Source: a virus
Virus record (IMG/VR): IMGVR_UViG_3300032309_000315
Location: 1 to 21,417 of that record
Direction: 5' to 3' (one strand)
DNA: 21,417 nt
Part shown: in pieces, positions 1-7,190 of the stretch
Numbering within the stretch: position 1 is the first letter of the stretch
Layout: every line of letters begins with the position of its first letter
Notes under the pieces: model-generated
Seen by the model: the letters and a program-made list of their open reading frames with translations, nothing else
Told to the model about the DNA's origin: nothing
The model's database searches: none
Position numbers and translations under genes: made by a program

Positions 1-258
1 GCCATCTACGCCCACGATATGAGTTTAAACGAGGGTACTAGCCAGTGGATGAAGAACCTTCGCGCCTCTGTTCGCCCAGTCATTACTTACGGTTTCTTCT
101 TCCTGTTAGTGTTTGTGGATGTAGGCTTGTTTGCCTATGGCTGGAGCCGTGGTGTACCGTTCTCCGAGTTAGCCGAGATGCTGTGGGATCCCGAAACCCA
201 AGCGTTGTTTGCCTCAATCATTGCTTTCCACTTTGGTGGTCGGGCTTTTGGCAAATGA
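1..258 (+). CDS. 3-TM holin (GTA_holin_3TM-like), C-terminal part
   Basis: The reading frame is open at the left edge, so this is the 3' end of a gene. An internal ATG lies at 19, but the codons before it also read through, so the real start is probably outside the window. Seen: the fragment begins with a basic RASVRP segment followed by a hydrophobic stretch (ITYGFFFLLVFVDVGLFAYG), and it ends with a second hydrophobic stretch and the tail FHFGGRAFGK. An 'ASVRP-ITY' segment plus an 'F-FGGR' end is characteristic of the three-TM holin family associated with gene-transfer-agent and phage release. Such holins make lesions in the inner membrane that let the endolysin reach the peptidoglycan. The stop overlaps the start of the lysozyme gene (ATGA at 255-258), which indicates translational coupling within a lysis cassette. 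The family call is from recognition, not from a search. Confidence 0.75.
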   Translation, partial: AIYAHDMSLNEGTSQWMKNLRASVRPVITYGFFFLLVFVDVGLFAYGWSRGVPFSELAEMLWDPETQALFASIIAFHFGGRAFGK

Positions 259-731
259 AGATCTCAGCCAAGTGCCTACAAATGATCCGCCACCACGAGG
301 GGGTGAGGGTAAACCCGTATAAATGTCCAGCAAAGCTTTGGACAATCGGGGTCGGCCATGTCATGTTTCCAGAGCAAGGCAAGCTGAAGATAGACCAGCG
401 GGATGCGTTTACACCACCCGCAGAAGCCATGCGTAAATATTCAATGGAGGAAGTAGATGCAATACTTAGGGCAGATCTTGCTCGCTTTGAGAAAGGCGTG
501 GCTACTTATTGTCCTGTGCCTCTTACTCAAGGACAGTTTGATGCGTTGGTATCATTTTCCTTCAATGTGGGGCTAGGCACATTACAGCGTTCAACTCTGC
601 GCCAAAAGGTGCTTCGTGGTGATATGGCTGGTGCAGCAGAAGAACTGTTGAAATATTGCATGGCGGGGGGTAAAATTCTCAAAGGGCTGCAAAAACGTCG
701 CATCGACGAACGCGCCGTGTTTCTTTCGTAG
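255..731 (+). CDS. Endolysin, GH24 lysozyme (muramidase)
   Basis: This 158-aa soluble lysozyme should cleave the MurNAc-GlcNAc bond of peptidoglycan at the end of infection. I chose the ATG at 255 because it overlaps the holin stop (ATGA) and puts the family N-terminus at residue 1; the frame is open further upstream but that part reads as holin shadow. Visible motifs: HHEG with the catalytic Glu at residue 15, then Y22-K-C24-P, then WTIGVGH at 29-35 with Thr30. This is the GH24 Glu-8x-Asp/Cys-5x-Thr arrangement, with Cys at the position where T4 lysozyme has Asp20. The C-terminal half has the family's 'QFDALVSFSFNVG' helix and a basic end. Length matches the family. There is no signal peptide or SAR anchor, so export should depend on the holin upstream. 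Confidence 0.93.
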   Translation: MKISAKCLQMIRHHEGVRVNPYKCPAKLWTIGVGHVMFPEQGKLKIDQRDAFTPPAEAMRKYSMEEVDAILRADLARFEKGVATYCPVPLTQGQFDALVSFSFNVGLGTLQRSTLRQKVLRGDMAGAAEELLKYCMAGGKILKGLQKRRIDERAVFLS

Positions 732-739
732 GACTGCCG

Positions 740-2611
740 ATGCTGAAAAAACTTACCCTGAAAGCCGGTGTAAACAGAGAGAACACTCGTTATACCAATG
801 AAAACGGATACTATGTGTCCGACAAGGTGCGCTTTCGTCAAGGTACACCTGAGAAAATTGGTGGGTGGACACGCATTTCAGCCAATTTTTTCCTTGGGGT
901 TTGCCGTTCTTTGTGGAACTGGGTGACGTTAGGCGGCGCTAACTTGTTAAGCGTTGGAACCAATTTAAAGTTTTACATTGAGTTTGGCGGCACATACTAC
1001 GACATTACCCCACTGCGGGTAGTTCCAGCCCCCACAATTAACAACAATCCTTTTGCCGGTAACGGGACAACCACAGTTACAGTAACCGATACCGCTCACG
1101 GCGGGGTAACGGGCGACTTTGTCACATTCAGCGGTGCTACCGGCACATACGCGACCACTTGGAATCAAGAGTACCAAATTACAGTTCTGACTGTAGATAC
1201 CTACACAATCACTGTAGCATCTGCTATTCCAGCTGGATCCTATGGTGGCGCGGCTGTGGTGGCTGCGTATCAAATTAACGTTGGCCCTGCTACTGCCCTG
1301 CCTGTTCTGGGATGGGGTGCAGGTGGATGGGGTACTGGTGGTTGGGGTGTTGGTACATCTACGAGCTTTCCAATCCGGATTTGGAGCCAGTCAAATTTTG
1401 GTGAAAACTTAGTCTTTGGTTACCGTGGTGGAGAAATCTATTACTGGGACAATGCGACTGGGTTAACCACCAGAGGTGTTTTAGTTTCTAGTTTGGTTGG
1501 CGCATCGGACGTTCCGTTGATGCAGAACTATTTACTTGTTTCTGATGCGTCAAGGTTTGTGTTTGCGTTTGGTGTAAACGACTACGGCAGTATTGTGCAA
1601 AACCAGATGTTGCTTCGCTGGTCGGATCAAGAAGACATTGCAATGTGGACGCCCGCAGCTACAAACCAAGCCGGTAGTTTACTGTTGTCACATGGCTCCA
1701 AGATTGTGACTGCGCTTCAGACTCGCCAAGAGATTTTGGTGTACACGGATTCAACGCTGTATTCTTTACAATACCAAGGCCCGCCAGTCATTTGGAGTTC
1801 CCAGCTGCTAGGTGACAACATTTCTATTGCCAGCCAAAACGCGGTGGCAATTGGTTCAGGTGTGGTTTATTGGATGGGTGTAGACAAGTTCTACAAATAC
1901 GACGGTCGCGTTCAAACATTACGTTGCGACTTACGTAAATTTATTTTTGAAGATATTAATGCAGAACAGTCAGATCAATTTTTTGCCAGTACCAATGAAG
2001 GCTTCAATGAAGTTTGGTTCTTCTATTGTTCAGCATCGTCCTCCTCAATTGACCGGTACGTGGTCTACAACTATTTTGAGAACAACGGCGAAGGCGTATG
2101 GTATTACGGCAATATGGTTAGAACCGCATGGCTTGACTCCGGCTTGCGTAACTACCCAATGGCCGCTACAGACATCAACAACGTCGTCTACCATGAGTAC
2201 GGTGTAGACGATAACTCAACAGAAGTTACCACTGCAATTAACGCAGTCATTGAAACTGCTGAGTTTGATATTGATGACGGCCATCACTTTGGTTTTGTGT
2301 GGCGTATGCTTCCAGACATTACCTTTAATGGGTCTACGGGCGCAAGCGCTCCGCAGGTCACCATGACTTTAATCCCAATGCAGAACTCTGGCTCAGGCTT
2401 TAACGACCCTATTTCTGTAGGGGGCAACAGCAATGCAACCATTGCTCGTACAGCTACCGTCCCTATTGAAGAGTTTACTGGTCAGGTTTATGTCAGGGTT
2501 CGTGGTCGTCAAATGATCTTAAAGCTTGAGTCTAGTCAGCTTGGCACTCAGTGGCAACTAGGTAGCCCGCGTATTGACATCAGGCAAGACGGTCGCAGGG
2601 GTAACTCATGA
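740..2611 (+). CDS. Virion structural protein, tail/head-stabilisation type
   Basis: This 623-aa protein starts 8 bases after the lysozyme stop. The N-terminus (GVNRENTRYTNENGYYVSDK, then VRFRQGTPEKIGGW) is a pattern I recognise from the large structural protein often annotated as phage stabilisation or tail protein in podovirus-like genomes. The rest is rich in short beta strands with many aromatic residues and repeated 'VVYWMGVDKFYKYDG'-like stretches, as expected for a beta-propeller. Residues about 200-212 hold a Gly/Trp tandem repeat (GWGAGGWGTGGWGVG). No catalytic motif, signal peptide or TM segment is visible. It overlaps the next gene by four bases (ATGA at 2608-2611), so the two are probably co-translated. 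The role (tail nozzle, hub or head-completion protein) is an inference from context and fold impression; the exact assignment is uncertain. Confidence 0.65.
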   Translation: MLKKLTLKAGVNRENTRYTNENGYYVSDKVRFRQGTPEKIGGWTRISANFFLGVCRSLWNWVTLGGANLLSVGTNLKFYIEFGGTYYDITPLRVVPAPTINNNPFAGNGTTTVTVTDTAHGGVTGDFVTFSGATGTYATTWNQEYQITVLTVDTYTITVASAIPAGSYGGAAVVAAYQINVGPATALPVLGWGAGGWGTGGWGVGTSTSFPIRIWSQSNFGENLVFGYRGGEIYYWDNATGLTTRGVLVSSLVGASDVPLMQNYLLVSDASRFVFAFGVNDYGSIVQNQMLLRWSDQEDIAMWTPAATNQAGSLLLSHGSKIVTALQTRQEILVYTDSTLYSLQYQGPPVIWSSQLLGDNISIASQNAVAIGSGVVYWMGVDKFYKYDGRVQTLRCDLRKFIFEDINAEQSDQFFASTNEGFNEVWFFYCSASSSSIDRYVVYNYFENNGEGVWYYGNMVRTAWLDSGLRNYPMAATDINNVVYHEYGVDDNSTEVTTAINAVIETAEFDIDDGHHFGFVWRMLPDITFNGSTGASAPQVTMTLIPMQNSGSGFNDPISVGGNSNATIARTATVPIEEFTGQVYVRVRGRQMILKLESSQLGTQWQLGSPRIDIRQDGRRGNS

Positions 2612-2949
2612 TCGTTACGTCAGAGTTTGAACTTAGTCAGGTAGCCGCGCCTAACTTACCATTGGCTACAGAGGAATACTCTCGTGCGTATACCGACCAG
2701 CTAAACAACGTACTGCGTCTGTACTTTAATCGTGTTGATGCAATTCTTGACCAGCTAAAGACAGACAACATTGTTCCAGCCCTAACTAATTACACTGTGG
2801 CAACGTTGCCAAGTGCGGTGACATCTGGCAAAGGCGCAAGGTCGTTTGTAACTGATGCTTTATCGCCTACATTTGGATCAACTGTAGCTGGCGGTGGTGC
2901 AGTGGCTACACCCGTATACTCTGACGGAACGAATTGGAAGGTCGGATAA
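2608..2949 (+). CDS. Small virion-associated protein with fibre-like C-terminal motif
   Basis: A 113-aa protein whose ATG overlaps the stop of the large structural gene. The N-terminal 50 residues look helical (TEEYSRAYTDQLNNVLRLYF, then a short amphipathic stretch). The C-terminal half carries a motif familiar from many phage tail and fibre proteins: GARSFVTDA followed by a Gly/Ala turn region and ending VYSDGTNWKVG. In phages this 'G-R-x-FVTDA ... V.SDGTNW' element usually sits at or near the end of adhesin or tail-tip polypeptides. Here it is on a stand-alone short protein, so it may be an adaptor or tail-associated protein. I recognise the motif but not a named family. No TM segment or signal peptide. 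Confidence 0.75.
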   Translation: MIVTSEFELSQVAAPNLPLATEEYSRAYTDQLNNVLRLYFNRVDAILDQLKTDNIVPALTNYTVATLPSAVTSGKGARSFVTDALSPTFGSTVAGGGAVATPVYSDGTNWKVG

Positions 2950-2950
2950 T

Positions 2951-5149
2951 ATGTCTTGGACACCAGAATACCCCGAATGGCCCGCGCCCAGACCTGAAGT
3001 TGATTACTTTGCCCAGCAGTTTGGAGATGACTTTGGTGGGGATGCCATATCTCAAAACCAAGCATTGGCCGATATTATTAATCCGCCCGCAAATAAAACA
3101 TCTGATAATGCCGCAACAATTGAGGCGTTGAAAAAACAAATTCTTGGTCAGGGTTTAACAGGTAAATGGTCTGGTCAAGGCCGTGGTTCTGCTGAAGCTA
3201 ATGCCGCTGACATGGCTAAGATCCTTGCTGATATTGGTATTACTGACATCAATCAGTTTGGAAAAATAACTGTACCAGTCGAAGTGTATATGGGCACAGA
3301 GTATGAGGGAGGCCCTCCTGTATACGAAACTCAAATGCAAGAAACCTTTGGCAACAAGCTAACAGGCCAAGTAGTACCAAACACGTACAGCGAGCGCCAA
3401 CGAGGTGACTTCTTTGGTGGAACTTTTGAGGGTAAAGGTAACACTGGCTATGGTGTAAAGTTTGATGCTCAAGGCAATCCCATTTTCTACACGCAGGGTG
3501 CGTCGTCTAATGACCTAGTTAATCTGTTTAAAGACGATCCACTTTTGGGTGCGATAGCTCAAGTAGGCGCAGCTTATTTTGGTGGCCCTGCAGGTTCGGC
3601 AGCACTAGCTGCGGCTATGGGCAAGAGTCCTGAAGATATTTTAAAATCTACGGCGCTTTCCTATCTTGGTAACGCTGCGGGTAGCGCTGTATCCAACATG
3701 GAAGGCATTACGGATGTACTAGGTAAAACCGGTACAGAGATTGCATCTAATGCAGCAAAACAATTTGTTGGTAGTGGTGGCAACATCGACCCTGTTCAGG
3801 CATTGTTGTCTAGTGGTTTAAACGCAGGCATTAATACCGTGGCCACAGACTTGGGCATGGGTGACTTAACGCCCGCGCAACAGAAGATGGTTAGCTCCGG
3901 TATCAGCGGTTTAATTGCGGGGCAAACTCCAGAGCAGATCGCCATGAATGTGGCAATGGCAGCCGTCACTGCAAAGCCAGACAGTACACTTAAATCATCG
4001 CTTGGCCCCGGCAATGAACAAGACTTTATTGATAATTTAATCCCCGGTTATTTTCAGCCCGGCGGTGCAGGGTATGCGGAGCCAGAGCCTGCGCCAGAGC
4101 CTACACCTGTGCCAGAAGAAATAACAGTTCAACAAGAACCTGCAAATATAGAAGAATTCATTAAATCATTAGAACCATACGTAGCTCCTGCGCCCACACC
4201 TGAGCCAACACCTACAACTGAGCCTGCTCCAGTTGTTGAAGATATTGTTAAGCAGCTGCTAAATTCTGAACCAACTCCTGAGCCATACCAGCCGGTTGTA
4301 GATTTACCAGACTATGTGCAAGAACCTGTACGTGAGCCAGAACCTGAGCCAACACCCGCTCCAGCACCTACTCCAGAACCTACACCTGAGCCAACACCCG
4401 AACCTCAGCCTGTTCCAGATATTGTTGAGCAGTTAATAAATTCTGGGATGCCAAGCCCTGATGAAGACTTTGTGCCGACTTTGCCAGAACCTACGCCTGA
4501 GTCTGTTGCGCCAGAGCCTACACCTGAGCAGTTTGACCAAGACAATCAAGATGCTATTGATAGGTATATACGGGAGTTAACATCCGAAGAAATTCCTGAG
4601 TTAGTAATGAAGGGCGACAGAGACAAAACACAGGAGCATGTATTTGACCCAACGTTTGGCGGTGTGTTGCCGTTGGATAACCTGCCGTATCTGCCTACAG
4701 ATGATGACTTCGTGCCAACTAATGAAATTGAAGTTCCAGAAACGCCAACCACTCCTGTTGCTACGCCTAAAGTGTCCACGCCTAAAGTGCCGACGCCTGC
4801 TAAGACTACACCAACTCCGACGGCGTCTTCTCCTTCAACACCGTATTTTTACCAACAACCGGTTAATCAAAACATTATTCCTGAGTTGGCCAAGGTGTTC
4901 TATTTTGGCAAGAACTTTGGCGGGCAACAGCAGAAGCTTTCACCTGAAGGTGAATTACTGACAACCCCCTACAACCAGTTAAGCGTGACGCAGGCTGGCG
5001 CAGAACCAATGCCACAACCAATTCCTGTTGCACAAGATGCAAAAGGCGGCGAAAATGACATATCTGCGTTGTTGCAACAAATCATGTCTTCGGGCGATCC
5101 TAATATGACGCAAGAAGAACTGATGCAACTTATTCAATCAAGAGGTTAA
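2951..5149 (+). CDS. Large virion-type protein with Pro-Glu-Pro-Thr repeat region
   Basis: I place the start at the ATG at 2951 rather than the upstream in-frame start at 2894: the latter would overlap the previous gene, while 2951 directly follows its stop and has GGAAGG about 10 bases upstream. The product is 732 aa. Residues 1-375 are moderately ordered, with Gly/Ala-rich hydrophobic segments around 195-240 (GAIAQVGAAYFGG). Residues about 376-530 are an acidic Pro-rich repeat (PEPTPEP), interrupted by short helix-forming motifs (DIVKQLLNS, DIVEQLINS). Residues about 599-631 form a second Thr-Pro-rich linker (TPKVSTPKVPTPAK). The C-terminus is helical (DISALLQQIMSSG). I do not recognise a named family. 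Position between structural genes and the ejection-type proteins suggests a virion component; the repeat suggests an extended or flexible linker. Function is unassigned. Confidence 0.8.
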   Translation: MSWTPEYPEWPAPRPEVDYFAQQFGDDFGGDAISQNQALADIINPPANKTSDNAATIEALKKQILGQGLTGKWSGQGRGSAEANAADMAKILADIGITDINQFGKITVPVEVYMGTEYEGGPPVYETQMQETFGNKLTGQVVPNTYSERQRGDFFGGTFEGKGNTGYGVKFDAQGNPIFYTQGASSNDLVNLFKDDPLLGAIAQVGAAYFGGPAGSAALAAAMGKSPEDILKSTALSYLGNAAGSAVSNMEGITDVLGKTGTEIASNAAKQFVGSGGNIDPVQALLSSGLNAGINTVATDLGMGDLTPAQQKMVSSGISGLIAGQTPEQIAMNVAMAAVTAKPDSTLKSSLGPGNEQDFIDNLIPGYFQPGGAGYAEPEPAPEPTPVPEEITVQQEPANIEEFIKSLEPYVAPAPTPEPTPTTEPAPVVEDIVKQLLNSEPTPEPYQPVVDLPDYVQEPVREPEPEPTPAPAPTPEPTPEPTPEPQPVPDIVEQLINSGMPSPDEDFVPTLPEPTPESVAPEPTPEQFDQDNQDAIDRYIRELTSEEIPELVMKGDRDKTQEHVFDPTFGGVLPLDNLPYLPTDDDFVPTNEIEVPETPTTPVATPKVSTPKVPTPAKTTPTPTASSPSTPYFYQQPVNQNIIPELAKVFYFGKNFGGQQQKLSPEGELLTTPYNQLSVTQAGAEPMPQPIPVAQDAKGGENDISALLQQIMSSGDPNMTQEELMQLIQSRG
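4076..4530 (+). repeat. Pro-Glu-Pro-Thr coding repeat
   Basis: Degenerate in-frame repeats of a 12-base unit reading roughly GAGCCAACACCT encode PEPT within the 732-aa protein. The repeat blocks lie at about 4076-4118, 4191-4235, 4268-4290, 4331-4414 and 4485-4530. Between blocks are conserved hydrophobic helix motifs. Third-base differences between units show the repeat is not a very recent expansion. Confidence 0.85.
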
Positions 5150-5150
5150 C

Positions 5151-6251
5151 ATGAGTGATATTTTTGACTTTGAGACTGGCGCAAGTCAATCCGAATTAAA
5201 TAATTATCTAAACAATGATGGCTACGACTTTTTTGCAGATCCTAGAAATGATCCGTATAAATACAATGACTTAGGGCCATCGCCATCTAACTCTGAAATC
5301 CTGACAGACATTAATTACGATCCCGGAATCTTAAGTAAAATTGGGAGCATCTTGTCTGGCAAGTCTGGAACAATGGCTCAGTTGGCAGGTTTAGGTGGGA
5401 TTGGCACTTTGCTAAATTCCATTGGTGGATCTAGTGGTAGTGGCTACAAAGGCTACCAAGGCGGAATACCGCAGTACACGGCCTCCAGAACTCAGCTTCC
5501 TATCCCTCCTAGCGGATCACAAAGCGCAACTCCCGACGGACAAGGTGCGCCTAAGCGCAGACCCGGTTCAGGCGGTGTAACGTATTTCAGCCCTATGCGC
5601 TACACACAAGCAAGCGCTCCTGTAGGAGAGCAACCAACAGGGATTGCTAATTTGCCTGCTGTAAACAGCGCACCTCCTGCCAATATCCCTCAAACACCTC
5701 AGAAAATGGTGGCTCAGGACGATCCGTTCTATCAATCGGCAGAGTACAAGGCGTTTCAAAACGACCCGTCAAATATGATGGGTACTATGGATATGTACAA
5801 CTCCCCGTATTTTGGTCAATTAGGTTCTGGGTCAATTGGTAGCGCTATGGATAGAGCGTATGAGCAATACAGAAATAAAACCGGTGGTGGCGCTCCTACG
5901 CGGTCAATTAATACTCCAGAAATACCTGATCGTTCTGTGCCAATAGCTGAAATGGCTTCGGGTGGCATTGCAAATTTAGGTGGTTACTCTGATGGCGGTC
6001 GCTTGCTCAAAGGACCCGGCGATGGCGTATCCGATGACATCCCAGCCATGATTGGCGATAAACAACCAGCCCGTCTTGCTGACGGCGAGTTTGTTATCCC
6101 CGCTCGCATTGTTTCTGAGATCGGTAATGGATCAACAGACGCAGGAGCGCGTAAACTATATGCCATGATGGATCGTGTCCAGAAGGCACGTGGCAAAACT
6201 TTGAAAAACGTTGCAGCCAACAGCAAGGCTGACAAACATTTACCAGCGTAA
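5151..6251 (+). CDS. Virion-associated protein with DGEFVIPA C-terminal motif
   Basis: A 366-aa protein starting one base after the previous stop, with AGAGG five bases before the ATG. Residues 1-75 are acidic and polar. Residues about 75-100 are Gly/Leu-rich (LAGLGGIGTLLNSIGG). The middle (100-260) is Pro/Gln/Ser-rich and probably disordered. The C-terminal 100 residues are the distinctive part: MASGGIANLGGYSDGG at 265-280, then KGPGDGVSDDIPAMIGDKQP and ARLADGEFVIPARIVSEIGN, then GARKLYAMMDRVQKAR. I recognise the 'GDG-SD-IPA-I ... ARL-DGEFV-PA-VV--LGNGS---GA--LY-MM-R' element as widespread in structural proteins of environmental tailed phages, without an established function. It may be a virion assembly or packing domain. 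Confidence 0.8.
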   Translation: MSDIFDFETGASQSELNNYLNNDGYDFFADPRNDPYKYNDLGPSPSNSEILTDINYDPGILSKIGSILSGKSGTMAQLAGLGGIGTLLNSIGGSSGSGYKGYQGGIPQYTASRTQLPIPPSGSQSATPDGQGAPKRRPGSGGVTYFSPMRYTQASAPVGEQPTGIANLPAVNSAPPANIPQTPQKMVAQDDPFYQSAEYKAFQNDPSNMMGTMDMYNSPYFGQLGSGSIGSAMDRAYEQYRNKTGGGAPTRSINTPEIPDRSVPIAEMASGGIANLGGYSDGGRLLKGPGDGVSDDIPAMIGDKQPARLADGEFVIPARIVSEIGNGSTDAGARKLYAMMDRVQKARGKTLKNVAANSKADKHLPA

Positions 6252-6260
6252 GGTTTAAAC

Positions 6261-7181
6261 ATGGCTGCTACAGATCTTAAAATGTCCCCCACCTCCGGTG
6301 GATCATCTTCTTCTACCCTGTCAGAATGGGCAGGCCCGTATGTAACAGATATGCTTGGCAAAGCCCAAGCTGTTGCCAATGAACCCTATCAGGTCTACCA
6401 AGGCCCAATGACTGCGGGTGAGTCTGGCCTGCAATCTAAGGTGTTTCAGGGCTTGGGTAACTTAGCCTTTCCCGGCAATCTGGGCCAAAGCTTTAGCTCT
6501 TCTGGGGCGTATCAACCTCCGCAGATGAATATGGGTGCTTATCAAACGCAGCCCATTGGCATTGGACCACAGCCGGGCGAAGCGCCTCCTGCCGGTATCA
6601 CAGGTGCATCCATTATTCCTACACCTACTCAACCGCAAGGTATTGCATCGCAGTACATGAACCCGTACTTGCAGTCTGTGCTAGACCCGCAGCTGGCAGA
6701 GTTGCGTCGTCAGAATGACATTACCAACATGCAAACTAACGCCAAACTGACAGACGCTGGTGCGTTTGGTGGTGGCCGTCAGGCAATCATGAATGCGGAG
6801 AACAACCGCAATCTGATGCAAGAGATGAACAAGACGGTCGGCCAAGGGTACGCAAGTGCGTACGACAAGGCCATGCAACAGTTCAACACTGAGCAAGGCC
6901 AAGCCAAGACTTTGGCTGACATGATGGCTGAAGCAGGCGGCCAACAGCGCGGTATTGAACAGCAAGGTATCAGCGCAGACTACAACGAATTCCTTGCACA
7001 GCGTGATGATCCAATGAAGAAGACGCAGTACTTGCAGTCTATGCTTCAGGGTCTGCCCATCTCTACGGTCACCAACACAGCCCCCCAGCTAAGTGGCTTA
7101 GGCAACTTGGTTAGCTCCATTGGTGGCATGGGATCTATCATGGATTCCCTCAAGAAATTTAAATTGACCCCCCCTCCCTAA
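6261..7181 (+). CDS. Putative internal virion / ejection-type protein, Gln-rich helical
   Basis: A 306-aa protein. Its ATG directly follows the palindrome GTTTAAAC, and the spacer from the AAGG Shine-Dalgarno runs through that palindrome. Residues 1-130 are Gly/Pro/Gln-rich with little predicted structure. From about residue 130 there is a conserved helical core: ASQYMNPYLQSVLDPQLAEL, DAGAFGGGRQAIMNAENNRN, then a long Gln-rich helix around GYASAYDKAMQQFN. I have seen this 'YMNPYLQ-VLDP ... T-AGAFGG-R-A' pattern repeatedly in environmental podovirus-like genomes immediately upstream of a giant polyvalent protein, generally annotated as hypothetical or as an internal virion protein. The order here (three helical or disordered proteins, then one giant protein) is reminiscent of the T7 gp14-gp15-gp16 arrangement. 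Homology to those is not shown. Confidence 0.75.
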   Translation: MAATDLKMSPTSGGSSSSTLSEWAGPYVTDMLGKAQAVANEPYQVYQGPMTAGESGLQSKVFQGLGNLAFPGNLGQSFSSSGAYQPPQMNMGAYQTQPIGIGPQPGEAPPAGITGASIIPTPTQPQGIASQYMNPYLQSVLDPQLAELRRQNDITNMQTNAKLTDAGAFGGGRQAIMNAENNRNLMQEMNKTVGQGYASAYDKAMQQFNTEQGQAKTLADMMAEAGGQQRGIEQQGISADYNEFLAQRDDPMKKTQYLQSMLQGLPISTVTNTAPQLSGLGNLVSSIGGMGSIMDSLKKFKLTPPP

Positions 7182-7190
7182 GGATTCAAC

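Noticed and set aside
1300-1360. GGATGGGG-type tandem repeat in the structural gene as a regulatory or recombination repeat
   Set aside because: It stays in frame and encodes a Gly-Trp repeat within the protein, so it is adequately explained as a coding feature.
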